This document shows positions 34,422 to 44,322 of a stretch of 64,000 bases of DNA, piece by piece. The DNA comes from Planctomonas deserti (lineage in GTDB: Bacteria; Actinomycetota; Actinomycetes; Actinomycetales; Microbacteriaceae), in the NCBI RefSeq assembly GCF_003067705.1, contig NZ_QANL01000005.1, forward strand, positions 124,001-188,000, written 5' to 3'. Made by a program: the position numbers and the translations under genes. Below the pieces are notes generated by a model, which saw only the letters and a program-made list of their open reading frames with translations, was not told where the DNA came from and did no database searches. The stretch's first letter is position 1; the number at the start of each line of letters is the position of its first letter.

Positions 34422-36962
34422 TTGCCTCAGTATTTCGGTCCCGTCGCCCAAGACGGATCATTCGACGCGTTCCTTGCCCGGCTGCTGCAGAACCAGCGGG
34501 CGGGCCAGCAGCGGTCCGTCGACATCAGCAGGCTGCTCAGCCGCCGCAGCAATGAGATCCTCGGTCGTTCCATTGAGTACGCCGGTTCGCTCGGCCACTC
34601 GGTCGTCGACGCGCTGCACCTGCTGCACGTGCTGCTCAGCGAGTCCCCGGCAGCCGATCTGGTCGAGGGCGCGGGCGCTGACCGCGCCGCGCTGCTGACG
34701 GCTATCGAGGATCGGCTCCCCGCCTCCTCGACCGAGCCGCAGGAGCCGCCGCGCGAGCTCACGCCGTCGGCCCAGCGGGCGCTCTTCGACGCGGCACAGG
34801 TCGCGCGGGCGTCCGGCTCCACCTACATCGATCCCGAGCACCTGCTGTTCGCGTTCGCGCTCAATCAGGATGCCGTCTCGGGCCAGCTGCTTGCGGGCGC
34901 CGGGGTCTCCCCGCAGTCGCTCCAGCAGGCCGCTTTCGGGGCCGCCCGTTCGGGCGGCCAGGCCGCGCAGGCGCAGGCCGCTCCCGAGTCCGACACCCCG
35001 ACGCTCGACCAGTACGGCACGGACCTCACGGCGCGCGCCCGTGAGGGCGGCATCGACCCGGTCATCGGGCGCGCCGACGAGATCGCGCAGACCGTCGAGA
35101 TCCTGCTCCGCCGCACCAAGAACAATCCGGTGCTGATCGGCGAGCCGGGCGTCGGCAAGACCGCCATCGTCGAGGGGCTCGCCCAGCGCATCGCCGACGG
35201 CGACGTTCCCGAGCTGCTGCGCGGCAAGCGGGTGGTCGCGCTCGACCTTCCGGGCATGGTCGCCGGCACCAAGTTCCGCGGCGAGTTCGAGGAGCGGCTC
35301 ACCAAGCTGATGGCGGAGATCGCCGAGCACAGCGACGAGCTCATCGTCTTCCTGGACGAGCTGCACACCGTGATCGGGGCGGGCGCAGGTGAGGGCGGGA
35401 TGGACGCCGCCAACACCCTGAAGCCGCGCCTTGCCCGGGGCGAGCTGCACCTCATCGGCGCGACGACCCTCGCGGAGTACCGCCGCATCGAGAAGGACGC
35501 CGCCCTGGAGCGCCGCTTCCAGCCCGTCCTCGTGCCGGAGCCGAGCGTCGAGGACGCCGTGCAGATCCTTGCGGGCCTGCAGGCGCGGTACGAGGAGCAC
35601 CACGGCGTGACCTACACCGGTGATGCGATCCGCGCCGCGGTGGAGCTGTCCGCCCGGTACGTCTCAGACCGCATGCTGCCGGACAAGGCGATCGACCTGA
35701 TCGATCAGGCCGGTGCCCGGCGCCGTCTGTCGCTCGGCTCGTCCGTGAGTGTCGCCGCCCTGCGCGCGCGCCTCGGCGATCTCGAGTCGGCGAAGAACCA
35801 CGCGGTCAGCGAGGAGCGCTACGAGGAGGCGTCTCGCCTGCGCGACGAGATCGAGGACCTGCGCCAGCGCGTCGCTCAGGCCGAGTCCGCCGAGCCCGCC
35901 TCGGTGCCGTCCGCCGACACCGTGATCGGGGTCGCCGACATCGCCGAGATCCTGGCCCGCGCGACGGGCATCCCCGCCGCGCAGATCAGCCAAGACGACC
36001 GCGTGCGGCTCGCCGAGCTCGAGGAGACGCTGCACACGCGCGTCATCGGACAGGACGACGCGGTCACGGCGATCGCCAAGGCGGTCCGCCGCAGCCGCAC
36101 CGGGATGTCCGACCCGAACCGCCCGATCGGCAGCTTCCTCTTCCTCGGCCCCACCGGCGTCGGGAAGACCGAGCTCGCCAAGGCCCTCGGCTCGTCCCTG
36201 TTCGGCGACGAGAAGGCGGTGCTGCGGTTCGACATGAGCGAGTTCGGCGAGCGTCACACCGTGAGCCGTCTCGTCGGCGCCCCTCCCGGATACGTCGGGT
36301 ACGACGAGGCCGGTCAGCTGACCGAGCGCGTGCGGCGCAACCCGTACTCGATCGTGCTGCTCGACGAGATCGAGAAGGCGCACCCCGACGTGTTCAACCT
36401 GCTTCTCCAGGTGCTCGACGACGGTCGCCTGACCGACGGCCAGGGCCGCACCGTCGACTTCCGGAACACCGTGGTCATCATGACCTCGAACCTGGGATCC
36501 GAGTTCCTGGCCAGCCGCGGCGGCGCGATGGGCTTCGTCGCCCAGTCGGACGCGAGCGGGTTCGGCTCCGAGAAGGAGCTCCGCGACCGCGTCATGGGCA
36601 AGCTGCGTGAGGCCATGCGACCGGAGTTCCTGAACCGCATCGACGAGATCGTGCTGTTCCGCCGGCTCGACCGCGGTCAGCTGCGGCAGATCGTGAACCT
36701 GATGCTGGACGCCACGCGCGCCCGCCTTAAGGCTCAGGGCATCGCGCTCGAGGTCAGCGAGGAGGCCGTGGACTGGCTCGGCGAGCACGGGTACGAGCCC
36801 GAGTACGGCGCGCGACCGCTGCGCCGCCTGGTGCAGCGCGAGCTGGAGGACCGGATCGCCGAGCTGCTGGTGCGCTCCGAGCTCGAGCCGGGCGCGACGG
36901 CCCGGGTCGCCGTCGCCGACGGCGTTCTCACGGTCTCGGCCGCGGAGCCCGCGCTCGTCTAG
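34422..36962 (+). CDS. ClpC-like AAA+ unfoldase/chaperone (846 aa)
   Basis: An N-terminal double Clp_N repeat (~25-165) precedes AAA domain 1 with Walker A GEPGVGKT and Walker [10 protein letters not shown] short UVR-like middle region ([25 protein letters not shown]) follows, then AAA domain 2 with GPTGVGKT and [10 protein letters not shown] and the C-terminal ClpB_D2-small domain. The short middle domain and M703-G-F705 at the position of the ClpP-docking loop (VGF in Bacillus ClpC) favour a ClpP partner over ClpB. TTG start after CAGGAGG. HspR control through the HAIR element. A palindromic terminator follows. Confidence 0.9.
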   Translation: MPQYFGPVAQDGSFDAFLARLLQNQRAGQQRSVDISRLLSRRSNEILGRSIEYAGSLGHSVVDALHLLHVLLSESPAADLVEGAGADRAALLTAIEDRLPASSTEPQEPPRELTPSAQRALFDAAQVARASGSTYIDPEHLLFAFALNQDAVSGQLLAGAGVSPQSLQQAAFGAARSGGQAAQAQAAPESDTPTLDQYGTDLTARAREGGIDPVIGRADEIAQTVEILLRRTKNNPVLIGEPGVGKTAIVEGLAQRIADGDVPELLRGKRVVALDLPGMVAGTKFRGEFEERLTKLMAEIAEHSDELIVFLDELHTVIGAGAGEGGMDAANTLKPRLARGELHLIGATTLAEYRRIEKDAALERRFQPVLVPEPSVEDAVQILAGLQARYEEHHGVTYTGDAIRAAVELSARYVSDRMLPDKAIDLIDQAGARRRLSLGSSVSVAALRARLGDLESAKNHAVSEERYEEASRLRDEIEDLRQRVAQAESAEPASVPSADTVIGVADIAEILARATGIPAAQISQDDRVRLAELEETLHTRVIGQDDAVTAIAKAVRRSRTGMSDPNRPIGSFLFLGPTGVGKTELAKALGSSLFGDEKAVLRFDMSEFGERHTVSRLVGAPPGYVGYDEAGQLTERVRRNPYSIVLLDEIEKAHPDVFNLLLQVLDDGRLTDGQGRTVDFRNTVVIMTSNLGSEFLASRGGAMGFVAQSDASGFGSEKELRDRVMGKLREAMRPEFLNRIDEIVLFRRLDRGQLRQIVNLMLDATRARLKAQGIALEVSEEAVDWLGEHGYEPEYGARPLRRLVQRELEDRIAELLVRSELEPGATARVAVADGVLTVSAAEPALV

Positions 36963-36981
36963 CGGGTTCGCCCTCCTTCAC

Positions 36982-37021
36982 GGCTCCGGCCGGGATCGTC
37001 CCGTCGATCCCGGCCGGAGCC
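36982..37021 (+). terminator. Strong hairpin terminator of the ClpC-like gene
   Basis: A 16-bp perfect stem (GGCTCCGGCCGGGATC and its complement) with an 8-base loop starts 20 bp after the stop and is followed by GTTTCG. It has no long T-run, as is common for actinobacteria. Confidence 0.85.
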
Positions 37022-37143
37022 GTTTCGTCTGCGGGCAGCTCGCGGCGGCCGACGGCTGAAGGATCGGGGCGCGGAGGTCGCGCCGCGGTTGCGTCGCGCG
37101 TGGCTTGCAGTGACACTGACTGCGACGCTCGGGTTGGAGGAAC

Positions 37144-37575
37144 GTGGGAGCGATCGAGCTCACTGCGCTCCTTTGGCGCGAGCGTGAGGCGTTGGAGGTG
37201 GTGCTCGAGCGCCAGCACGAGCTCGCCGATGCGCTGCGCGGGTCGGACCGACGCCGCATCGATGCGGCGCTGGCGGCGCGCGAGGGGGCGCTCGGGCGGC
37301 TCCGCCCGGTCGTGCTGAGCCGGGACATCGAGATCGTCGCCCTGGCCGACGAGTGGGTGGTGCTTCCCGGCCTCACCCTCGCCACCCTGCCCCGGTACGC
37401 ACCGCCGGGCCCGTGGGGCGAGATCTTCACGGATCACCTGCGCGCGCTGAGCGACCTGGCCACGCGGGCCGTGGAGCGCGGCCGGGAGATCGACGCCCTC
37501 CTCCGCTCCCGCGGCACCGCGGGAATGGGAGAGGGCCTGCGGCTGCCGGTCTCGCCGGAGGACTACACGGAGTAG
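37144..37575 (+). CDS. Hypothetical helical protein (143 aa)
   Basis: The product is mostly helical, with charged heptad-like residues (LLWREREALEVVLERQHELADALRGSDRRRIDAALAAREGALGRL), a central aromatic/proline segment (PRYAPPGPWGEIF) and a second helix. Some likeness to FlgN-type export chaperones is visible in composition, but no flagellar gene is near, so I do not assign it. GTG start with GGAGGAAC upstream. It ends before copy C of the palindromic repeat. Confidence 0.7.
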   Translation: MGAIELTALLWREREALEVVLERQHELADALRGSDRRRIDAALAAREGALGRLRPVVLSRDIEIVALADEWVVLPGLTLATLPRYAPPGPWGEIFTDHLRALSDLATRAVERGREIDALLRSRGTAGMGEGLRLPVSPEDYTE

Positions 37576-37603
37576 CCCCTACCGGGCACGCGATCCCGTG
37601 TTC

Positions 37604-37678
37604 CGAATTCAGGCTGTGCTGCGACACGCCGCGTTTCGAGCCTCCGAGATGCGGCGTGTCGCAGCTGAACCTGAATTG
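37604..37678. repeat. 75-bp dispersed palindromic repeat, copy C
   Basis: This copy is near-identical to copy B in its first ~30 bp and in its right end (GCTGAACCTGAATTG). The inner arms GCTGCGACACGCCGC and GCGGCGTGTCGCAGC are perfect complements; the loop differs from copies A and B. It lies between convergent genes. Confidence 0.95.
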
Positions 37679-37732
37679 CGAACGGTGCGAACGATGGAGG
37701 TTGCGTCGGTTCGAGTGCGCGCTGCGCCGGGA

Positions 37733-38635
37733 TCAGTGCTCGGCGAAGAACCGAAGCGCGCCGTGCGCCACCTCGTCCGGCGCCTCGTCGGCGAGGAAGT
37801 GTCCCGGGCCGTCGATGAACTCGAGACGGATGTCGTCGGCGTAGGCGTCGACGTTCCGCATCGACGCCCGAACGATGTCCGGGGTGAGCGCCGTCTCGCC
37901 GGTGCCGAAGAGGATGAGCGTCGGCGTCCGCAGCCCGACCCGCCTGTAGCGTCCGGTCATCAGGCGGCCGAGCTCGGGGAGCACGAGATGCCGGCACGTC
38001 GCGGAACCGGCTCGCGCGATTTCCCGCTGCCGCAGCGGCCGGATGAACACCTCTATCGCGGCGGGGTCCAGCGGGGACGCCGTGAAGTGCGAGAAGAGGT
38101 AGCGCGGCAGCCGCGCCCTGCGCGACCCGAGCAGGCGGGGGCCGAGCCCCGGCATGGCGAGCGCCTCCTGGAACCAGAGGTGCCGCATGGCCGGAATCAT
38201 GCTCGCGCTTACGGTGGAGACGGGCGGCGGCACGCTGAGCGCGACGTGGCTCACAACCCGGTCGGGATGCTCCATGCACAGCGCGAAGGCGAGGATCGAC
38301 CCCACGTCGTGACTGAGCAGCCGCACCCGGTCGATGCCGAGGGCGTCGAGCAGCGCCACGAGGTCGGAGGTGAGGTTCCGCCGCGAGTACCCACGGCGGG
38401 GCGCGTCCGTCCAGCCGGCACCCCGGAGGTCGGGACAGATCACGCGATGCCGCTCGGCTAGGCGCGGAGCAACGTCGCGCCACTCCCACCAGTGCTGCGG
38501 GAAGCCGTGCAGCAGCAGAACGGGTTCCCCGGTTCCCGCCTCGGCCACGTGCATCCGCAGGCCGGGCAGATCGAGCATGCGGTGCCGCATGCCGTCGACT
38601 CGCGGAAGTTCGGGAGCGATGAGCGTTTCGGTCAT
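37733..38635 (-). CDS. Alpha/beta hydrolase, epoxide-hydrolase/dehalogenase-like (300 aa)
   Basis: HGFPQHWWEW gives the oxyanion HG motif. The nucleophile elbow SHDVGS has Asp as nucleophile, which is the mark of the epoxide-hydrolase/haloalkane-dehalogenase branch, and GPGHF gives the catalytic His. A cap domain with long helices lies between. ATG 38635 has GGAGGA at 5 nt. A BlaI/CopY-type operator lies ~95 bp upstream, so expression is probably inducible. The substrate cannot be assigned. Confidence 0.88.
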   Translation of the reverse strand: MTETLIAPELPRVDGMRHRMLDLPGLRMHVAEAGTGEPVLLLHGFPQHWWEWRDVAPRLAERHRVICPDLRGAGWTDAPRRGYSRRNLTSDLVALLDALGIDRVRLLSHDVGSILAFALCMEHPDRVVSHVALSVPPPVSTVSASMIPAMRHLWFQEALAMPGLGPRLLGSRRARLPRYLFSHFTASPLDPAAIEVFIRPLRQREIARAGSATCRHLVLPELGRLMTGRYRRVGLRTPTLILFGTGETALTPDIVRASMRNVDAYADDIRLEFIDGPGHFLADEAPDEVAHGALRFFAEH

Positions 38636-38730
38636 GGTGTCCTCCTCCGGCTTCGTCGGCGGACGACGCCGCCGGCCAGGAGTCCCGCACCGGTTCCCCC
38701 GAGAGGAGTGGGGCTTCTGCTGCACACGAT

Positions 38731-38744
38731 ACTACATTTGTAGT
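38731..38744. promoter_or_regulatory. BlaI/MecI/CopY-type operator
   Basis: ACTACA, TT, TGTAGT is a perfect palindrome that contains the core TACA-N2-TGTA bound by BlaI/MecI/CopY repressors. It lies 96 bp upstream of the epoxide-hydrolase-like start. No BlaI-type gene is in this window. Confidence 0.7.
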
Positions 38745-38767
38745 GGTGTGTCAGCGGGGAAATGAGC

Positions 38768-38803
38768 GAAGAGTGGCCGAGGACGAAGCCTCGGCCACTC
38801 TTC
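38768..38803 (-). terminator. Hairpin terminator of the secreted metalloprotease gene
   Basis: A 15-bp perfect stem (GAAGAGTGGCCGAGG and its complement) with a 6-base loop lies 18 bp past the stop of the metalloprotease on its strand. Confidence 0.85.
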
Positions 38804-38820
38804 TTCCGTATCCGCTTGGG

Positions 38821-40890
38821 CTACCTCACCTTGTTGACGCGGAACGTGTAGGGCGCGTCGAGCGAGTCGATGTCGCCGGAGGTGAGGTTGGAGATCACGA
38901 CGGTGAAGGACTCCTTGGTCGAGCACTGCGTGAACCGCTGGTGGATCGACGAGCCGGAGAGCTGGTAGACCCAGCGCCCGGGCTCGGTCGTCTCGCCCGC
39001 GATCGTCGCGCCCGGCGTGAGATCGCAGGTCGAAACGACCTGGACCGACCAGTCGTTGTACTGGGCGCCGTCGGAGAGCTTCCAGCCGGACCCGTTCGCG
39101 ACGTCCGCCGCGGTGCCGTCGATCAGGACGTCGTCGATGAACCACCCGGTGTCGAGGTACGCGGCGTCCGTGGAGTAGCGGAAGCGCACGTCCGTGGCGC
39201 CGACCGGAAGCGTCGACTGCACGTGGATGTACTCGGGCTCGTCCACGAAGTACGCTCCACCCGACGTGCCGGTGATCCCGTTGCCCTCGTCGTTCGCGCC
39301 CTGCGGGTTCTCATCGGTCGTGATCTCCCCGCCGCCGACCTCGGTCACCGGCACCGTCGTCCAGACGCCGTCGACGAGGGCCTCCACGAAGCCGTAGTCC
39401 CAGCCCTCCTCGATGAAGTACCAGGTCCAGAAGTCGAGCGTCTCGCCGCCGGTCACCGCAGTGCTCACGTCGAGGATGTTGTCGCTCTGGCTCGTGGCGC
39501 CGCCGTACCAGTGGGTGTCACCCGTGTGCGGAACCACCTGGACGGTCTCCGGGCCGGTGAAGTCCACGGAGAAGGTCTTGCCCGGGTTGCGGAAGGTCTC
39601 GTAGGAGGCGCCGAACGGCAGCGCATTCTGAGCGGGCACCTTCGGCGAATGGGCGAAGCGGCCCTCGGGCGTCGCGCCGGTGTACTGACCGCGCTTGCCG
39701 TAGAACTCGTCGTTCGCGATGTCGATCGTCCAGCCCTGGGAGTCGATCGAGCCGATGTCCACGGACTTGATGTCGTAGATGCTGTCGGTCTCGTCGTCGA
39801 GGTAGACGGCGAGTGACCAGTCCTTGAAGAGCTGCTCGACGGAGGGCACGTCGGCCGCGATGCCGTTCGTCGCGTTGTAGGTCGTGATCGCGTTCGCTAC
39901 GCCGGCCATGCCGTCGCCCTGCTCGGCGAAGATCGTCTTGATCAGCAGATCGCCGGCGGTGGCGCTGTAGGTGCCGTCCGGTCGGAACTGCTGGTCGCCC
40001 GCGGCCGTGCCGTTCCCGCCCGCGCGCTCCCACAGGTACTGGAAGAACGTGTATGCGGCGCCGTAGTTCTCCAGTCCGCCGGCCCAGCGGGTCAGCGACG
40101 TCTCGCGGTGGAACACCTGCGAGTAGGTGACGTGGGACCCTCCGACGGGGTAGCCGTTGAGGAAGATGGCGAAGTCCGCGAGGCCCTCGTCCACCCACGA
40201 GATCTCGCCGGCGTCGCTGTAGCTGTGGATGAGGTGCTCGAGCTCGTGCGCGATCACGCCCTCGTTGGTGAGGTCGGTGCTCGTCTCCGGGTTGCCCGTC
40301 ATCGTCGTGAACTCGTTCGTGTCGATGACGATGGTGTTCATCTGGTACTCGTCGATGAACTGGGGGGCGAAGTACCCCGCCGTGTACGAACCGGCCTCGC
40401 AGTCGTAGAAGGCGTCGTCGAAGACGTTGTAGAGGAGGGTGACGAGATCCTCTCCGCTCTGGCCGGCGTCCCCGATCTCGCCGAAGTGGGCCTCGTCCAC
40501 CGGAACGACATGGGTCGCGAGCTCGTCGCCCAGCGCGTCGATCTTCTCCTGGGTGAGGGAGTGCACTGCGGCATCCCCGCCGCAGGGGACGAAGGTGTCG
40601 TCCGGATTGGGATCGGCGCTGGGATCGAGGCCTACGACACCGGCTCCGCCGTTGACGTTCCAGCCCACCGGTGCGTACAGGAGAACATCCGTGTCGGCAT
40701 CCGCCGCCTGGTCGTACACCTTCTCGAACTGGAGCTCGTAGCTGCCGCCCGCGAGGTCGTCACCCACGGAGAGGGTGATGATGTCGTCGCCGGCGGTGGG
40801 CAGAGGCGCGGCGGATGCGGGAAGGGCGGTGCCGGTGATCGCCAGGGCGGCAATCACCGCGACGGCGCCGGCGGTGGATCGTTTCGTCAT
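38821..40890 (-). CDS. Secreted zinc metalloprotease, M6/InhA-like (689 aa)
   Basis: A Sec signal peptide (residues 1-28, cleavage after PASAA) starts the protein. The zinc site H215-E-L-E-H219 is followed by E235 in SWVDEGLADFA, as in gluzincins. The downstream half is beta-rich with immune-inhibitor-A-like sandwich motifs (LDFWTWYFIEEGWDYGFVEALVDG, DTGWFIDDVLIDG). ATG 40890 has AAGGGGAACC upstream. Secretion into the medium and protein degradation are inferred. It is monocistronic, with a terminator. Confidence 0.88.
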   Translation of the reverse strand: MTKRSTAGAVAVIAALAITGTALPASAAPLPTAGDDIITLSVGDDLAGGSYELQFEKVYDQAADADTDVLLYAPVGWNVNGGAGVVGLDPSADPNPDDTFVPCGGDAAVHSLTQEKIDALGDELATHVVPVDEAHFGEIGDAGQSGEDLVTLLYNVFDDAFYDCEAGSYTAGYFAPQFIDEYQMNTIVIDTNEFTTMTGNPETSTDLTNEGVIAHELEHLIHSYSDAGEISWVDEGLADFAIFLNGYPVGGSHVTYSQVFHRETSLTRWAGGLENYGAAYTFFQYLWERAGGNGTAAGDQQFRPDGTYSATAGDLLIKTIFAEQGDGMAGVANAITTYNATNGIAADVPSVEQLFKDWSLAVYLDDETDSIYDIKSVDIGSIDSQGWTIDIANDEFYGKRGQYTGATPEGRFAHSPKVPAQNALPFGASYETFRNPGKTFSVDFTGPETVQVVPHTGDTHWYGGATSQSDNILDVSTAVTGGETLDFWTWYFIEEGWDYGFVEALVDGVWTTVPVTEVGGGEITTDENPQGANDEGNGITGTSGGAYFVDEPEYIHVQSTLPVGATDVRFRYSTDAAYLDTGWFIDDVLIDGTAADVANGSGWKLSDGAQYNDWSVQVVSTCDLTPGATIAGETTEPGRWVYQLSGSSIHQRFTQCSTKESFTVVISNLTSGDIDSLDAPYTFRVNKVR

Positions 40891-41309
40891 GGTTCCCCTT
40901 GAGAGAGTTGTCGACGCCGCGGTGCCGAGATTCGTCATCGCGGAAACAGGTGTGCCGAAGGCTAACAGCAGGGTTCGACGCCGCGATAGAGCGATCTTCT
41001 CCGCGGCCGCTGTAGCGGAGTGGCCGGAGGACGGGGCGGAGCCGGCCGACGCGAGCGCCCGCCTCGGAATGGCGGCGGAAAGAAGGGCGGCCCGGCCGCA
41101 CGGGGGGAGCGTGTGGCCGGGCCGACGGAGCGCGACGAAAGGGACGGGTCGTCGAGCGCTCCGACCGGAGAAGCCGGGGCACGGGGGATGCGCGGGCTTT
41201 CTCCGGTTGTGATGCCGAGTCGGGGTTCTCGGCGCTGTCATCACTGTAGCGGCGGTGTCCGCAAAAGGGAGGACACGGGCGGTCCCCCAAAAAAGGGGAC
41301 ACGCGTCGG
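40891..41309. other. Intergenic region with no gene
   Basis: A 419-bp gap upstream of the secreted metalloprotease holds its promoter and the terminator of the hydrolase (41282-41300). The open frames in it have no recognisable family or ribosome site. I see nothing else. Confidence 0.6.
41282..41300 (-). terminator. Hairpin terminator with T-run in the loop
   Basis: GTCCCC and GGGGAC pair around CAAAAAA, 10 bp past the hydrolase stop. On the coding strand the loop reads TTTTTTG. Short but well placed. Confidence 0.55.
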
Positions 41310-42125
41310 TCACGAGAGGTCGGCGAGGAACCGCGCGATGTCGGCCGCAATCCTCTCCGGCCGCTCCCAGAGCACAAGATGCCCCGTGTCCGCGTACGCG
41401 ACGAGGCGCGATCCGGGGATCGCCGCGGCGAGCGCGTCGTGCTCCTGCCGGAGGACGAGCTGGTCCCGGGAGCCCCGGATGATGAGGGCGGGGGCCCGGA
41501 TGACGCCCGTCTCCGTGGGCGGTCGCGCTTCCGACAGCCCGGCGAGGGTCGCCGCCCAGACCGCCGCAGGCATGGCGGTGCCATCCCGGACCCGGTCCTC
41601 GATGTACTCCTCCGGCACGTGGACGTGCCGGGGGAACCAGTCGAGCGACGCCCGCACCCAGGCGGGGTCGACCGGATCGCGCAGCGCGTCGACGTCGTCG
41701 GCGAAAGGCGGCCGCCCGTGCAGGCTGCGGGGCGCGCCGACCAGCACCAGCCCGTCGACGCGATCCGGATGATCCACCGCGACCTGCTGGGCGACGTAGC
41801 CCCCGCTCGATGATCCGACGAGCAGAGCCGACGGCACGTCGAGTGCGTCGAGGAGGGCGACCACGTCGTCGGACACCTGGGCGAGCGCGTACCCCGCCCG
41901 CGGCTTGTCCGATGCCCCATGGCCGGGCAGGTCAGGCGCCAGGACCGGCGCGCCCGCGGGCAGGAGCGGCAGGAGCCGGCCGAAGGACCGCGAGGATTCG
42001 GCCCACGCGTGCAGCAGCAGGAGCGGTGCCCGAGTCGGGGCATCAGCAGACGACGGGGCGCTCGTGCGATAGGCCAGCGACACCCCGGACGGGAGCCGCA
42101 CCGTATGGACGGCATCCCACGTCAT
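41310..42125 (-). CDS. Alpha/beta hydrolase (271 aa)
   Basis: The sequence has HAWAES in the oxyanion position, the nucleophile elbow VGSSSGG (Ser), an Asp in RGSRDQLVL and the catalytic His in ADTGHLVLWERPE. This is the general esterase/peroxidase-like fold. Substrate unknown. The gene is divergent from malQ with a 91-bp gap. Confidence 0.88.
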   Translation of the reverse strand: MTWDAVHTVRLPSGVSLAYRTSAPSSADAPTRAPLLLLHAWAESSRSFGRLLPLLPAGAPVLAPDLPGHGASDKPRAGYALAQVSDDVVALLDALDVPSALLVGSSSGGYVAQQVAVDHPDRVDGLVLVGAPRSLHGRPPFADDVDALRDPVDPAWVRASLDWFPRHVHVPEEYIEDRVRDGTAMPAAVWAATLAGLSEARPPTETGVIRAPALIIRGSRDQLVLRQEHDALAAAIPGSRLVAYADTGHLVLWERPERIAADIARFLADLS

Positions 42126-42216
42126 GCGAGCCTCCCGTTCCGTCCGTGCCGCATCATCGACCCATCGTGGCAGCGCTTTCCTCGCACGTCCCGATCGATC
42201 CGGTAATGATCGAAGG

Positions 42217-44322
42217 ATGACCGATTCGCCCTCCCCGCTTCACGAGCTCGCCGGCGCGTACGGCGTGTCCACGTCCTTCGAGAACTGGCAGGACGAGGTG
42301 GTGGAGGTGCCCGACGACGCGATCGCCGAGGTGCTCGCCGCCATGGGCGTCGACGCCTCCGACCCCGCGACTGCCCTCGAGAAGCGCGAGCTGGACGCGT
42401 GGCGCCGGATGCTGCCGCCCTCGGTCGTGGTCCGCGAGGGCGACGACGCCGCCCTCGTCGTGCACGTGCCGCACGGGGCCGACCTCGAGGTCGTGCTGCA
42501 CCTCGAGTCCGGCACCGATCGCGAGCTCGCGGCGGGCGGCGCGGCCCGCCAGTCGCGCGAGGTCGACGGCGAGGCGGTGGACTCCGTCTCCGTGCCGCTT
42601 CCCGGCGACCTTCCGCTCGGCTACCACGTCGCCCGGGTCACGTCGGGGGATCACGGCGCCGAGACGACCCTCATCGTCACGCCCCGCTGGCTCGGCCTGC
42701 CCGCGTCGCTCGGTGCGGGCGCGTCCTGGGGCTTCGCCACCCAGCTCTACAGCGTGCGGTCACGGCAGTCCTGGGGAGTCGGCGACCTCTCCGACCTGAC
42801 CGACCTCGCCGTCTGGTCCGCCGCGGACCTCGGCGCAGACTACGTGCTCGTGAACCCGCTGCACGCGGCGGAACCGGTCGCGCCCGTGCAGCCGTCGCCG
42901 TACCTGCCGTCCTCGCGCCGCTTCTTCAATCCGCTCTACCTGCGCGTCGAGGACGTGCCGGAGTACGCCTGGCTCGACGCGGAGACCCGCTCCCGCATCG
43001 ACGCGCTCGGTGAGGGCGTGCACGAGCGGGTCGACGACCTCGACCTCATCGACCGCGACACCTCCTGGACGGCGAAGCGGGAGGCCCTGCAACTGCTGCA
43101 CGCCGCGCCGCGCCGCCCTGGACGCGACCTCGAGTTCCGCGCCTACCGCGAGCGACACGGCGCCGCGCTCCGCCAGTTCGCCACCTGGAACGTGCTCGCG
43201 ATCCACCACGGCAACGACGCCCGCGAGTGGCCCGAGCCGCTGCGGAACGCGACGGGGCACGAGGTCGCGTCGTTCGCCGCCGAGAACGAGGGCGAGATCG
43301 ACTTCGAGATGTGGCTGCAGTGGGTGCTCGACGAGCAGCTGCAGCGGGCGCAGGGTCGGGCCGTGAACGCGGGCATGACGCTCGGCATCATGCACGACCT
43401 CGCCGTGGGGGTGCACCCCGGCGGTGCGGACGCCTGGCGGCTGCGCGACGCCTACGCCACGGGGATCCGCGTTGGCGCGCCGCCGGACGCCTTCAACCAG
43501 ATGGGGCAGGACTGGCAGCAGCCGCCGTGGCGCCCGGACCGCCTGGCCGAGCTGGCGTACGCGCCGTTCCGCGACCTGATCGCCAACGTGCTGCGGCACG
43601 CCGGCGGGGTGCGGATCGACCACATCATCGGCCTCTTCCGGCTGTGGTGGGTGCCGGAGGGCCGCACACCCGCCGAGGGCACCTACGTGCGCTACGACCA
43701 CGAGGCGATGATCGGCGTGCTCGCCCTCGAGGCGCAGCGCGCGGGCGCCGTCGTTGTGGGGGAGGACCTCGGCGTCGTCGAGGCGTCCGCCCGCGAGTAC
43801 CTGCTCGAGCGCGGGGTGCTCGGCACGTCCATCCTCTGGTTCGAGCGCGACGAGGACGGCGACCCGCTGCCCGCGGAGAAGTGGCGCGAGCTGTGCCTCG
43901 CGTCCGTCACCACCCATGACCTGCCGCCGAGCGCCGGCTACCTCGTGGGCGAGCACGTGAAGCTTCGTGATCGGCTCGGTCTGCTCACCCGTCCCGTCGA
44001 GGAGGAGGCCGCCGCTGACGAGGAGGAGCGGGGCAGCTGGCTCGACGAGCTCCGCTGGCGGGACCTGCTCGGCGAGGACCCGTCGGTCGAGGAGACGATC
44101 ACGGCCCTGCACCGTTACCTGACCCTGTCCCCTGCCCGCCTCCTCAATGTCGCGCTGACCGATGCGGTCGGCGACCGTCGCACCCAGAACCAGCCGGGAA
44201 CGCTGGACGAGTACCCGAACTGGCGCATCCCGCTCTCCGGCCCGGACGAGAAGCCCGTGCTCCTGGAGGACGTGCTGCGGTCGGAGCGCGCGGCGGCCCT
44301 GGTACGGGAGATGGGTCTGTAG
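42217..44322 (+). CDS. malQ: 4-alpha-glucanotransferase, amylomaltase (701 aa)
   Basis: The GH77 enzyme transfers maltooligosaccharides during maltodextrin/glycogen metabolism. Catalytic motifs are all present: nucleophile Asp in VRIDHIIGLFRLWW, acid/base Glu in VVGEDLG, transition-state Asp in TTHDLPPSAGY. The N-terminal ~170 residues are the actinobacterial/enterobacterial extension. VNPLHA and QPSPYLPSSRRFFNPLYLRVED are family signature stretches. Length (701 aa) fits. The ATG has AAGG just upstream. No other mal gene is nearby. Confidence 0.96.
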   Translation: MTDSPSPLHELAGAYGVSTSFENWQDEVVEVPDDAIAEVLAAMGVDASDPATALEKRELDAWRRMLPPSVVVREGDDAALVVHVPHGADLEVVLHLESGTDRELAAGGAARQSREVDGEAVDSVSVPLPGDLPLGYHVARVTSGDHGAETTLIVTPRWLGLPASLGAGASWGFATQLYSVRSRQSWGVGDLSDLTDLAVWSAADLGADYVLVNPLHAAEPVAPVQPSPYLPSSRRFFNPLYLRVEDVPEYAWLDAETRSRIDALGEGVHERVDDLDLIDRDTSWTAKREALQLLHAAPRRPGRDLEFRAYRERHGAALRQFATWNVLAIHHGNDAREWPEPLRNATGHEVASFAAENEGEIDFEMWLQWVLDEQLQRAQGRAVNAGMTLGIMHDLAVGVHPGGADAWRLRDAYATGIRVGAPPDAFNQMGQDWQQPPWRPDRLAELAYAPFRDLIANVLRHAGGVRIDHIIGLFRLWWVPEGRTPAEGTYVRYDHEAMIGVLALEAQRAGAVVVGEDLGVVEASAREYLLERGVLGTSILWFERDEDGDPLPAEKWRELCLASVTTHDLPPSAGYLVGEHVKLRDRLGLLTRPVEEEAAADEEERGSWLDELRWRDLLGEDPSVEETITALHRYLTLSPARLLNVALTDAVGDRRTQNQPGTLDEYPNWRIPLSGPDEKPVLLEDVLRSERAAALVREMGL

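Noticed and set aside
37144-37575. FlgN-like flagellar chaperone
   Set aside because: Only the helical composition is similar, and no flagellar gene is nearby.
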